Shown here piece after piece: positions 16,310-24,300 of a stretch of DNA of 43,728 nucleotides (position 1 is its first letter; each line of letters begins with the position of its first letter). The DNA comes from Paenibacillus sp. (GTDB lineage Bacteria > Bacillota > Bacilli > Paenibacillales > YIM-B00363): the NCBI GenBank assembly GCA_031181325.1, contig JAPSKX010000021.1:1-43728 (forward strand), read 5' to 3'. A program made the position numbers and the translations under genes. The notes under the pieces were generated by a model that was not told the DNA's origin, ran no database searches, and saw only the letters and a program-made list of their open reading frames with translations.

Positions 16310-17393
16310 CTTGTTTATAGAGCCAACGGGCGTATTCGACGGGACGAACGATCGCGCGGCGGTACACCTCTTGCTCCCCGATGCGGCGGAACACTTCCCT
16401 CGCCGGCTTCGGATTGATCTCGAGCAGCCAGACGCGGCCGCCCTTGTCGACGGCGAGGTCGAGCGCCAGCTCGCACATGTCGCGGAAGTGACTTTCGAGC
16501 CGGTCGACGACGCGCTGTCCGAGCGCATACATCTCGGCTTTCACCGACTCCGCCTTCGAGCCCGAAGGGAACGTGTGCTTCAGCAGCCGATCGACGGGAA
16601 TCGCCTTGCCTCCGCCGTGCAGGTTGGACGTCACGCTCCGCGCGGCGCCGATGCGGCCGGCGCAGCCGGTCACCTCCCATCGTCCCTCGCCCGTCTTCTG
16701 CATCAGCAGCCGATAATCGTGCACGCGGCCGTTCGACAGCGTCAGCTCGATGCCTTGCTGCATGAGGCACTTCTCGGAGAGGCCGAGGCGGGCGAGCAGC
16801 CGTCCGACGCCTTCGAGCGAGAGGCGGCGCATCGGGATGATGCGGCGCTGCTTGTCGCGTCCGCGTACCGCGTACGCGCCGCCCCGGTCCTTCTCGATTC
16901 GTACGACGCCGCGGCCGCCGGTGCCGTTGATCGGCTTCACGAACGCGATGCCGTGCCTGCGCACGAAGTCCGCCAGCGCGCTCGCGCCCTTGTACATGAC
17001 GGTGTCCGGCAAGTTCGGGCGAATGTCCTTATCTTTATGCAGAAGCTGATGGATCGCCCACTTGTTCGCGAGCGGGCGGTTCATGTACAGCAGGTCGCCG
17101 TATTTCGCGCGGAACTCCCGGAGCTTGCGGAAGCGCGGCGTGTTCTGATACCGGCAGCGGTCGAACACGACGTCGGGGAAGGCGGCCCAACGCCGCCTCC
17201 ACCCGCGTCCGTCCTCGTACACATGCGCATAGATGCGCCGCTTGCCGTCGTCCACGTCCTCGGGCGTAAACAAATACGCTTCGATGTTCATGCGTTCTGC
17301 TTCCTGCAGCACCCGGCGGAAGAACGGAAGCTCCTCGATCTTATTGCCGTTCAAATACAACGCCATGATGCCAAGGGTGAACGTTCGCGCCAT
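16302..17393 (-). CDS. YheC/YheD-family ATP-grasp protein, copy 1 (short type)
   Basis: A 363-residue protein, exactly the length of B. subtilis YheC. The N-terminal lobe is followed by the ATP-grasp fold, with FVKP (151-154) and the glycine-rich loop GTGGRG. The metal-binding end is LDLAVDKGGRVWLLEINPKP (Asp, Glu, Asn). The family is called endospore coat-associated; YheD of B. subtilis forms rings round the forespore, but the substrate is unknown. By family it should form an amide or peptide bond using ATP. An upstream in-frame ATG at 17417 contains the GGAGGAAGGG ribosome site, so ATG 17393 is the start. It is the last gene of five, one base after the stop of copy 2. The LEINPKP ending differs from E-A/V-N-S-K-P in the other copies. 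Confidence 0.92.
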   Translation of the reverse strand: MARTFTLGIMALYLNGNKIEELPFFRRVLQEAERMNIEAYLFTPEDVDDGKRRIYAHVYEDGRGWRRRWAAFPDVVFDRCRYQNTPRFRKLREFRAKYGDLLYMNRPLANKWAIHQLLHKDKDIRPNLPDTVMYKGASALADFVRRHGIAFVKPINGTGGRGVVRIEKDRGGAYAVRGRDKQRRIIPMRRLSLEGVGRLLARLGLSEKCLMQQGIELTLSNGRVHDYRLLMQKTGEGRWEVTGCAGRIGAARSVTSNLHGGGKAIPVDRLLKHTFPSGSKAESVKAEMYALGQRVVDRLESHFRDMCELALDLAVDKGGRVWLLEINPKPAREVFRRIGEQEVYRRAIVRPVEYARWLYKQEK

Positions 17394-17394
17394 G

Positions 17395-18624
17395 TTATCC
17401 CTTCCTCCGTTTCGCATCCGACCGCTGGAGCTCGGTCCGTCGCGCGCGGCTGCGCGATTTCGCGACGCCCGCCCGCCCCCCGGGGGACGAGGCGACGAGG
17501 TATTTCCAGAACCGGACGAGGCGGTGCAGCGACTTCTTCCGAATGTGCGGTTCGTCGAACTTCATCGGCTTCGAGTTCGCTTCGAAGAACCACAGCTTCC
17601 CGGTCGTGTCGACGCCGAGGTCCATCGACATCTCCCCGAGCGTATGCCCGGAGCCCTTCTCGATCTGCGAAGCGAGCACGAGCGCGGTTTCTCTGGCTTG
17701 CCGCAGGATCGCCTTCCCGCCCGTCGGGCCGAAGACGGCGGCCAGCAGCTTCGTCGGATCGCCGATGGAGCCGCCGCGCGGCACATGCGTCGTAATGCTC
17801 GACGCGCCGGCGACGCGGGCGCCGATGCCGGAGACGCGCCATTCGCCGCGGTCGTTCTTCTGCACGAGCGCCCGCAGATCGAACGGCCGGCCGCCGGCGA
17901 CCGCGAGCGTAATGCCCTGTTGCGCGATGTAATCCTTGCCGTCCATGTATTTCTTGACGGCGTCGTACATGGCGGTGACGGTGTCGTAGGTCGTCGCTTC
18001 GACGCCGTCGGCGCTTTGGCATGTCAGGCGATAGCCGGCGCTGGACGCGCGCCTCTTCCCGACAAGCTGTTGCACCTTCATAATGCCCTTGCCGGCCTTC
18101 CCTTTGACGGGCTTCAAATAGACGTTCCGATGCTTGCGGACCATGCGGGCGAAGTCGCCGAGGCCGGCGAGGCGGACGGTTTCCGGAATATGGCCTCGGG
18201 TCAGCTTCGATTCCCGCAGCCACTCGAACAAACTCCACTTGCTGAAGAACGCCGGGTTGAAGAAGCGGATCGTCGGATGCGCGAGGCATTCCCGAATGAT
18301 CTCTTGGACCTCCGGCAGCTGCTCGAATTTCCGGTACGGAATGCGGTTATAGACGACGTCCGGGAAGGGGCGCTCGCCGAGCACCCACTTCTTCTTGGAC
18401 GGACTATATACATACCCCTTCAGCTTGCGGGCGCGGAGGTTAAGATCGTCCTGCGCCACGATGTAGGCGGTGACGCCTTCCTCCTTCGCGGTGCGGAGCA
18501 GATCGATGAAGTTGTCGCGATTGCCTCGGAAGATGCGGGTGTCGTCCCGGTACGTCAGGATCGCGGCGACGGGAGAGGCGGTCTCTCTCCCCGACGCCGG
18601 GGAACGATGCGCGGGAAAGTCCAT
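17395..18624 (-). CDS. YheC/YheD-family ATP-grasp protein, copy 2
   Basis: A 409-residue ATP-grasp protein. The core has VYLKPVKGKAGKGIMKV (ATP-binding Lys and glycine loop), FDLRALVQKND, and the metal site MSMDLGVDTTGKLWFFEANSKP. Conserved PDVVYNRIPYRKFE and SKWSLFEWL match the other copies. The last 35 residues are a strongly basic tail rich in Arg and Lys that the other four lack, perhaps for binding spore surface polymers or nucleic acid (inference). The start ATG at 18624-18622 overlaps the stop of copy 3 by one base in a TAATG junction, with GAGGGGG eight bases before it. It should be translated by coupling. The substrate is unknown. Confidence 0.92.
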   Translation of the reverse strand: MDFPAHRSPASGRETASPVAAILTYRDDTRIFRGNRDNFIDLLRTAKEEGVTAYIVAQDDLNLRARKLKGYVYSPSKKKWVLGERPFPDVVYNRIPYRKFEQLPEVQEIIRECLAHPTIRFFNPAFFSKWSLFEWLRESKLTRGHIPETVRLAGLGDFARMVRKHRNVYLKPVKGKAGKGIMKVQQLVGKRRASSAGYRLTCQSADGVEATTYDTVTAMYDAVKKYMDGKDYIAQQGITLAVAGGRPFDLRALVQKNDRGEWRVSGIGARVAGASSITTHVPRGGSIGDPTKLLAAVFGPTGGKAILRQARETALVLASQIEKGSGHTLGEMSMDLGVDTTGKLWFFEANSKPMKFDEPHIRKKSLHRLVRFWKYLVASSPGGRAGVAKSRSRARRTELQRSDAKRRKG

Positions 18625-19997
18625 TACGCGTTCCCCCTCTTCCGGAACTTGGCGAGATACAGACAGTGCTGGAACACGAGAGACAACGTCTCGCGGCCTT
18701 CCTCCTTCAGCGCGGGATGCTTATAAATCGAGCGGCCCGGCTTCGAGTTCGCTTCGAACATCCAAATCGCTTCGTTCTGGTCGACGCCGAGGTCGAAGCC
18801 GAGCTCGCCGACATGATGGCGCGAGTTGCTTTGGATCGCGTCCGCGAGCTTAATCGAGACAGCTTTCATCCGATCGAGCACTTTGCCCGCGCTGTCGCCG
18901 AAGACCCGGCCGAGCGCCTGCTGCGGCGTCATCAGCGTGCCGCCGTTCTTAATATGCGTCGTGACGCTGCCGCGGCCCGCCATCTTGGCGCCGACGCCGG
19001 CGACGACCCAATCGTTCTCGTTGTTGCGCACGAGATGGAAGCGAAAGTCGATCGGGCAGCCGTCGATCTCGATCAAGCGAATGCCTTGCTGCGCGACGTA
19101 GCGGCGCAGACGGCCGTTCGAGGCGCCGAGCATCGAGACGAGGCTCGAGAATTTCTGGAATCGCAGCAGCACGTTCTTCCCGTTCCGGCGGAAGCGGGCG
19201 AAGTAACCCTTGCCCGGGGCGTACGTAATGCGGTAGATGCCCTTCCCGAGGCTGCCGCCGGTCGGCTTCAGGTAGATGAACTTATGGCGCTGGAGCATCT
19301 CCTTCAGGCGCTCGGGCGTCGGGTTAATCGTGGATTCCGGCACATGTTTGTAGGCGTCCGCTTCGTCCTCCAGCATGCGGTAGACGTCCCACTTGTTGTA
19401 GAAGCTCCAGTTGAACACGGGGATATTGCGGCGCAGAAAGCGCTGCTTCAGCTGCTCCATGCTGTACGAGACGTCCGCGGATCGGCTCGCGAGCCGATTG
19501 TAGACGACGTCCGGCAGCGGGACGGTCTTGCGCGACCAGCTGCCGTCCGCGTTCAGGAAGTAGCCGAACACGGTGTTTTGATCCCAACGGATGTCCCGAG
19601 GCGTAAAGGCGAAGAAGTACGCCTTCTCGTTGCCGGCGCGAAGAAATTCTTTAATCATATACGTTCTTGTGCCGAACGGGCGCTCGATTCCGCCGCCCCC
19701 GCTCGTCAAGATGCCGATTAACGGTCCGAGCCGCACCGTCGTGCCGCCGTCGCTCGTCGCGAGGTAGATGTTGCCCGTCTTCGGGGCGCGCAGCGATTCG
19801 CGGAGCAGGTAAGGCAAATATAGATGCTTCCCCTTGCGCCGCAGCGGCCGGACCTCGGCCGAGACGGTCTTGCCGCCGAGGCGGACGTCCACCGTACGTC
19901 CGCCGCGCAACCGCAGCTGCTTCGCGAGCGACGAGGTGACGTAGACGGCTCTCTCCGTTTTTTTCGTGAAATGGATCTTGCTTAACGTCAAACTCAT
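18624..19997 (-). CDS. YheC/YheD-family ATP-grasp protein, copy 3 (long, YheD-like)
   Basis: A 457-residue protein close in length to B. subtilis YheD (about 453). Residues 1-90 form an extra beta-rich N-terminal domain (VYVTSSLAKQLRL, GKTVSAEVRPL), absent from the short copies. The ATP-grasp region has IYLKPTGGSLGKGIYRI, FRFHLVRN, and the metal site LGFDLGVDQNEAIWMFEANSKP. YheD-type proteins are spore-coat associated. The start ATG overlaps the stop of copy 4 in an ATGA junction (19994-19997). It is the middle gene of the array and is expected to be expressed with the others in the mother cell. Confidence 0.92.
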   Translation of the reverse strand: MSLTLSKIHFTKKTERAVYVTSSLAKQLRLRGGRTVDVRLGGKTVSAEVRPLRRKGKHLYLPYLLRESLRAPKTGNIYLATSDGGTTVRLGPLIGILTSGGGGIERPFGTRTYMIKEFLRAGNEKAYFFAFTPRDIRWDQNTVFGYFLNADGSWSRKTVPLPDVVYNRLASRSADVSYSMEQLKQRFLRRNIPVFNWSFYNKWDVYRMLEDEADAYKHVPESTINPTPERLKEMLQRHKFIYLKPTGGSLGKGIYRITYAPGKGYFARFRRNGKNVLLRFQKFSSLVSMLGASNGRLRRYVAQQGIRLIEIDGCPIDFRFHLVRNNENDWVVAGVGAKMAGRGSVTTHIKNGGTLMTPQQALGRVFGDSAGKVLDRMKAVSIKLADAIQSNSRHHVGELGFDLGVDQNEAIWMFEANSKPGRSIYKHPALKEEGRETLSLVFQHCLYLAKFRKRGNA

Positions 19998-21136
19998 TGA
20001 TTCTGTCCTCCTAGTTGCCGGTCCAGGACGTACCGCGCGTATCGAATCGGACTTGTCACGGCCGCGATGCCGACGGGGTCGTCGCGTAGACGCGTGAATG
20101 ACGTTCTTCCAGGTTTCGAGTTGACTTCAAGCACCCATACCTGCCCCCCGGCGTCGACGCCGAAGTCGATGCCGAGCTCGAGCAGCGGTCCGTGACCGCG
20201 CTCCAGTACGGGCGGGATGGCCAATGCGGCGCGGCGAATCCGGCGCAGGATGCGCTCCGCCGCCGCGCGGCCGAACCGCTCCGCAAGCGCGTCGGCCGCC
20301 GGACGAGGCGCGCCGCCGCCGTGCAGGTTCGACGTAACGCCTCCGGGGCGTCCGACGCGGGCGGCGGCGCCGGTGAACGTCCACCGGCCTTCGCCGTCCT
20401 TCTGCACGAGCGCCCGAACGTCGTACGGCGCGCCGTCCGGCATCGTCAGCTCGAGGTACGGCTGAAGCAGGAAGGGCCTGCCGCCGATCAGCCTCGCGTC
20501 CGCCCAACGAAGAAGCGCCTCGCGTCGCTCGAACCGAAGCGCGACCGAACGATTCGACGCGGTGCGACCCCGCGCTTCGTAGGCGCCTTCCGGCGTCTTC
20601 CGCAGCCGGAAGACGCCCTTGCCGTGCGTTCCGCCCTGCGGCTTGACGACGACGTCGCCGCGTTCGCGCAGGAATCGAGCGAGCGAGGCGGGACCGGCGT
20701 ACGGCTCCGACGGCGGAAGCAGGGAGACAAGCGCGCGATCCTCGGCGAGCAGCCGGTAGACGTCGAGCTTGCCGCCGAGGCCGCGCCCGAGCAGCGAGAC
20801 GCCCGGCTCCGCGGCGAGGCGCGAGACGCCGGCGCGAAGGCGCATCAGAGCGAGCATCGAGCGCGGGAACGCGCGGTCGTACACGAGCCGCGGCAGCGGG
20901 TACGTTCCTCGCGTCCAGCGTCCTGCCGCCTGATCGTAGGCGTAGCCCGTCACCCGACGGGAGGTCCAGTCGATCCAGTCGAGCGCGAAGACGTACACCG
21001 CGAGGCCGAGCGACTCCCCGGCCGCGGCGAGCTTCCGATAGAAGACGCTCGAGCCGAACGGAACGGGGCTCGCCTTCGGGCACACTAGAATGCCGAGATA
21101 CGCTTGCTTTCCCGAGGAAGCGTCGTTACGGTTCAT
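19994..21136 (-). CDS. YheC/YheD-family ATP-grasp protein, copy 4 (short type)
   Basis: A 380-residue ATP-grasp protein with VVVKPQGGTHGKGVFRL (ATP-binding Lys and glycine loop), YDVRALVQKDG, GGVTSNLHGGG and the metal site LGIDFGVDAGGQVWVLEVNSKP. It is the most Ala- and Arg-rich of the five copies and has the highest GC, so it may have diverged furthest. A start at 21157 would include the GGAGA ribosome site in the coding part, so ATG 21136 is preferred. It lies 27 bases after the stop of copy 5. The GGVTSNLHGGG segment is shared almost exactly with copy 1, so copies 1 and 4 look like the closest pair among the short forms. Confidence 0.92.
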   Translation of the reverse strand: MNRNDASSGKQAYLGILVCPKASPVPFGSSVFYRKLAAAGESLGLAVYVFALDWIDWTSRRVTGYAYDQAAGRWTRGTYPLPRLVYDRAFPRSMLALMRLRAGVSRLAAEPGVSLLGRGLGGKLDVYRLLAEDRALVSLLPPSEPYAGPASLARFLRERGDVVVKPQGGTHGKGVFRLRKTPEGAYEARGRTASNRSVALRFERREALLRWADARLIGGRPFLLQPYLELTMPDGAPYDVRALVQKDGEGRWTFTGAAARVGRPGGVTSNLHGGGAPRPAADALAERFGRAAAERILRRIRRAALAIPPVLERGHGPLLELGIDFGVDAGGQVWVLEVNSKPGRTSFTRLRDDPVGIAAVTSPIRYARYVLDRQLGGQNQ

Positions 21137-21163
21137 GGCAGGATGTCTCCTTCGCATCGAGCG

Positions 21164-22534
21164 CTACAGCTTCGCCAAATATCTGGCGTATTGCACGAGC
21201 GTCTTCACGGATGGCCGGATCTTGCCTTCGGTCAGCTGCGTGTTGTCGTTCTTGGACGGCTTCGAATTCACCTCGAGCAGCCAGACGCGGCCGGCCTTGT
21301 CGACAGCGAGGTCGACGCCGAGCTCGCCGAAGTGCGCGTCGATCGTCTTGTCGACCGCCTTCGCGATGTCGACCGCCGCCTTGCGAAGCGAAACCATCGC
21401 GGCGCCGCGGCGCGACGGCGACAGGTCGGAGCCGGAAAGCGCGTCCTTCATGCTCGCGATCGTGCCGCCCTTCGCCAGGTTCGAGACGAAGTGGTTCGCC
21501 CCCGCGATGCGGCCGACGATCGACGTTACGCCCCACTGGCCGGTCGCTCCCTTCTGCGTCAGCGCGCGGAAGTCGATCGGCCGGCCGCCGACGGACGCCA
21601 GCTGCAGCCCCTGCTGAATTTGGAACTTCTGCCGCTTCAGCCTTGGCGATACCGCCGCGTAAACCTTGGCGATCGACGGATAGTTGACGCGGCGCGTGCC
21701 GTTCGCTTCGCTGTACTGGCAGGCATAGACGCCGGTTTCGAGTCGGGCGACGCGAATGATGCCCTTCCCGAGCGAGCCTCGAATCGGCTTGAGGAACAAG
21801 ATGCGGTGCTTCGCGGCCATCGCCTTCATGACGTCGTACCCGGTGAGCGCGTGCGACTCCGGCAGATGCTTCTGTACGGACGGCTCCTGCTTCAAGGCGG
21901 CGAATACTTCGGTTTTATCCAAATATTTTTCATTGAACACATGCGTGCCGTGGCGCGTCTTCGCTTCGTGGAACAGCCGCTGCACGCTCTCCAGGTTTTC
22001 GTACTTTCGGGAGGTCAAGCGATTGTGCAGCACGTCCGGCATCGGGAACGTCCCTCGCTTCCACCCCTTGTCGTACGTCCAGCCGTCGATCGTGCTGTGG
22101 CTGGCGCCGATATCCGCCGGCGTGAAGAAGTAGACGAAGCACCCTTCCTTCTTCGCCGCGGCGACCAGCTCCCGGCAAAACGTCGTCGTATCTCCGAACG
22201 GACGGTTCGTGTCCTGCGGCGAGGCGCGCGACATAATGACGCCGATGACCGGCCCGACGGAGATCGTCTGCGACGACGTCCGGAACGACGCCCGAAGCAA
22301 GGCGCCGCGGCCGAGTCCCATGCCCCGAGCGAGGCTGCCGCTGACGCGGACGAGGCCGGGCGTCTTCACCGGCATGATCTTTACGTAGCTGCGGAATGCG
22401 CCGAACCGGAGGTTGGCGGATTGCCGCGGGGCGATGCCCCACTTGCGCAGCAGCTTCGAGCTCACCCAGAGGGTGTGGCTGCCCTCCGGCGCATCCGATG
22501 GAAGCGACAACACCTTGACTTTGGTTTTTGACAT
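21164..22534 (-). CDS. YheC/YheD-family ATP-grasp protein, copy 5 (long, YheD-like)
   Basis: A 456-residue protein, the first gene of the array. An N-terminal beta-rich domain (about 1-95, with TLWVSSKLLRKWGI) corresponds to that of copy 3. The ATP-grasp core has LFLKPIRGSLGKGIIRV, IDFRALTQKG and the metal site LGVDLAVDKAGRVWLLEVNSKP. The frame is open upstream to 22774, but GGAAGGAG seven bases before ATG 22534 fixes the start. A sporulation-type promoter (22584-22611, minus strand) lies about 50 bp upstream. The likely role is spore coat or cortex modification through an unknown ligase reaction. Confidence 0.92.
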   Translation of the reverse strand: MSKTKVKVLSLPSDAPEGSHTLWVSSKLLRKWGIAPRQSANLRFGAFRSYVKIMPVKTPGLVRVSGSLARGMGLGRGALLRASFRTSSQTISVGPVIGVIMSRASPQDTNRPFGDTTTFCRELVAAAKKEGCFVYFFTPADIGASHSTIDGWTYDKGWKRGTFPMPDVLHNRLTSRKYENLESVQRLFHEAKTRHGTHVFNEKYLDKTEVFAALKQEPSVQKHLPESHALTGYDVMKAMAAKHRILFLKPIRGSLGKGIIRVARLETGVYACQYSEANGTRRVNYPSIAKVYAAVSPRLKRQKFQIQQGLQLASVGGRPIDFRALTQKGATGQWGVTSIVGRIAGANHFVSNLAKGGTIASMKDALSGSDLSPSRRGAAMVSLRKAAVDIAKAVDKTIDAHFGELGVDLAVDKAGRVWLLEVNSKPSKNDNTQLTEGKIRPSVKTLVQYARYLAKL

Positions 22535-22583
22535 ACGGGCTCTCCTTCCGACTGCGAGGAGTGTGGCGACATAGACTAAGACC

Positions 22584-22611
22584 ATCATATGAGGGCGTCT
22601 GTACGATGGTG
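22584..22611 (-). promoter_or_regulatory. Possible sigma-K/sigma-E-type promoter of the YheC/D array
   Basis: On the minus strand CACC (22611-22608), a 16-bp spacer and CATATGAT (22591-22584) resemble the sigma-K pattern (AC near -35, CATA near -10). The B. subtilis yheCD genes are reported to be expressed in the mother cell, so this fits, but the elements are short. Confidence 0.45.
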
Positions 22612-22656
22612 AATCGCGGAGAAATTTGGGCTCGCCCGGGCGGGCGAGGTCGGACG

Positions 22657-22685
22657 GTCTATTCCGGCGGCCTGTCTCATACACA
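22657..22685 (+). promoter_or_regulatory. Probable sigma-E-type promoter of the small membrane gene
   Basis: GTCTATT (22657-22663), a 14-bp spacer and CATACACA (22678-22685) match the sigma-E consensus (ATATT-like -35, CATACANT-like -10) at the right spacing. The TSS would lie about 35 bp before the GTG. Confidence 0.55.
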
Positions 22686-22721
22686 TGAGATAAGGCTGGG
22701 AAAAAAGGAAGGGGAGCGACC

Positions 22722-23003
22722 GTGTTGAACAAGACGACGAAGCACATCTTGTATATGAGCGTCGCGCTCGGCATGTTAATCTATGCCGTGCCGCGGCTGT
22801 CGATCGGGGAAGGGTGGACGCTGCCGACGGTGTTCGCCGTCGCTTGGCTGCTGTTCGCGCTGGCCATCGTCGCGTCGCATCTGCACGCCATTCTGCGCGT
22901 GGACGAGGCGATGGACGCACAGCTCGACCGCGTCAAGAGGCATCGCCGCCGCCAGCTGGCGCAGCTGATCGAGCGCCGGATCGTCCGCCGCGGCGGGCAA
23001 TAA
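22722..23003 (+). CDS. Small two-helix membrane protein, probably sporulation-linked
   Basis: A 93-residue protein with two membrane helices (about residues 9-25 and 33-56) and a long, strongly basic C-terminal tail (VKRHRRRQLAQLIERRIVRRGGQ) likely to face the cytosol. The start is GTG 22722 with GGAAGGGGAG five bases before it. It is divergent from the five-gene YheC/D array and has a sigma-E-like promoter, so expression in the mother cell is inferred. No family was recognised. Two hairpins follow the stop. Confidence 0.75.
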   Translation: MLNKTTKHILYMSVALGMLIYAVPRLSIGEGWTLPTVFAVAWLLFALAIVASHLHAILRVDEAMDAQLDRVKRHRRRQLAQLIERRIVRRGGQ

Positions 23004-23012
23004 TAAAGAAGA

Positions 23013-23058
23013 GGCCGCCCGACGGCGGCCGCAACGAGAACGCCCTGCGGGGCGTTTT
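23013..23058 (+). terminator. Tandem hairpins and terminator after the small membrane gene
   Basis: GGCCGCC-N4-GGCGGCC (23013-23030) is followed by AACGCCC-TGCG-GGGCGTT (23039-23056) with a short T tract. The second hairpin is the likely terminator. Confidence 0.65.
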
Positions 23059-23090
23059 CGCCGTATATGGAGGTTACCAGGAGGGGGACG

Positions 23091-24095
23091 TTACAGCGTC
23101 CACCGCAGCAAGAGTCCCGCTTGCACGAGTCCGCCGCCGAAGCCGTACAGGAGCAGCTCGTCGCCCGCGCGCAACTTCCCTTCGCGGAAGGCGGCGTCGA
23201 TCGCGAGCGGAATGGATGCGGCGGAGGTATTGCCGTAGGCGGGAAGGCAATGGAGCGTCTTCTCCATCGGGATGCCGGTCCGCTCGCATATCGCCTCCAG
23301 CATGCGTGCGTTCCCGTTATGCGGCGCGAACCAATCGAGCGCTTCGACCGTGCGTCCGCAGGCCGCAAGCAGCGTCGAGACCCCGGCGGACACCTCGGAG
23401 ACGGCCCACTTGTACACCTCGCGCCCGTTCTGCACGATCTTCCCGCTCGCGGCGAGGGGGACGCCGTCCATCGAGGGCGACAGCGCGGTCCGGTAGAGGT
23501 GGCGGCCCGATTCGCCGGACGTCGCGACGCACGAGCCTAGGAACGCGCCGGGCTCGCCGTGCTCCGCAGCTTCGACGAGGAAGGCGGCCGCGCCGTCGCC
23601 GAACAAGATGCATGTCGTCCGGTCGGCGTAGTCCGTAATCTTCGACAGCGTCTCCGCGCCGATCACGAGTACCTTCCGGTGAAGCCCGCTCAGGATGAGG
23701 CCGTTCGCGAGCTGCAGCGCGCTCACGAAGCCGGCGCAGGCCGCCTGCACATCCGCCGCGCCGGCCGCTCGGATGCCGAGCGCCGCTTGCGCGCGGGCGG
23801 ACATGCTCGGGAAGACGGTCTCCGGCGAAGACGTCGCCGTTAGAATATAGTCGACGTCGCTCAGGTCGACGGCGAAGCGGCGCGTCAAATCCCGCGCGGC
23901 GGCGATGCAGAGGTCGCTGCAATATTCGTCCTCGCGGGCGATGCGTCGCTCCCGGATGCCGGTGCGCTGGACGATCCATTCGTCGCTCGTATCCACGAGG
24001 CGTTCGAGCTCGGCATTGGTTAGCGCGCGTTCCGGCACGTACGATCCGATGGCCGTGACGACGGCGGAGGAATGCAAGGGTCCTGCTTGGAACAT
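23091..24095 (-). CDS. fabH: Beta-ketoacyl-ACP synthase III (FabH type)
   Basis: A 334-residue cytosolic thiolase-fold enzyme that condenses acyl-CoA with malonyl-ACP to start fatty-acid synthesis. The catalytic triad is Cys120 (VQAACAGF), His259 (APHNGN) and Asn289 (YGNTSAAS). DEWIVQRTGIRERR near the N-terminus and the C-terminal GFGGGLVQAG are typical of FabH. Bacilli often carry two copies; this one stands alone, not beside fabF, and so resembles the FabHB (YhfB) arrangement. AAAGGAG lies before ATG 24095. FapR-like boxes upstream suggest repression relieved by malonyl-CoA. Confidence 0.94.
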   Translation of the reverse strand: MFQAGPLHSSAVVTAIGSYVPERALTNAELERLVDTSDEWIVQRTGIRERRIAREDEYCSDLCIAAARDLTRRFAVDLSDVDYILTATSSPETVFPSMSARAQAALGIRAAGAADVQAACAGFVSALQLANGLILSGLHRKVLVIGAETLSKITDYADRTTCILFGDGAAAFLVEAAEHGEPGAFLGSCVATSGESGRHLYRTALSPSMDGVPLAASGKIVQNGREVYKWAVSEVSAGVSTLLAACGRTVEALDWFAPHNGNARMLEAICERTGIPMEKTLHCLPAYGNTSAASIPLAIDAAFREGKLRAGDELLLYGFGGGLVQAGLLLRWTL

Positions 24096-24125
24096 AAGCT
24101 CAGCTCCTTTGGATTATAGTCAGGG

Positions 24126-24157
24126 ATTAATACCTAGTACTAATACCTAGTGATAAT
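24126..24157 (-). promoter_or_regulatory. Two overlapping FapR-like operators before fabH
   Basis: TTAATACCTAGTACTAA (24127-24143) matches the 17-bp FapR operator pattern, an inverted repeat with TTAGTACC-like and TACTAA arms. A second copy, CTAATACCTAGTGATAA (24140-24156), overlaps it by four bases at a 13-bp offset. On the minus strand TTGTAA (24169-24164), an 18-bp spacer and TATTAG (24145-24140) place the promoter -10 within the boxes. FapR is the malonyl-CoA-responsive repressor of lipid genes in Bacillota. Confidence 0.78.
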
Positions 24158-24249
24158 GGTAGGTTACAATATTACGAAAAGCAAGACCGAGAGCAAAAAT
24201 TGTTAAAACCCGGACAGCCTCGGCTAAAGGCATTCGCCGAACGCTGCGA

Positions 24250-24255
24250 TATAAT
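24250..24255 (+). promoter_or_regulatory. Likely -10 element of the GH172 gene
   Basis: A perfect TATAAT lies 46 bp before the start codon. No good -35 is visible at 16-18 bp, so an activator may be needed. Confidence 0.4.
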
Positions 24256-24300
24256 CAGTCTGGAATAAGGGAAAAACTCAAAGTCGGGAGGCACATGCGC

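Noticed and set aside
16101..22531. Long plus-strand frames (up to 564 codons) opposite the five ATP-grasp genes
   Set aside because: Composition is Arg/Ala/Glu-rich without family motifs, starts have no ribosome sites, and the minus-strand frames have complete ATP-grasp motifs with coupled starts and stops.
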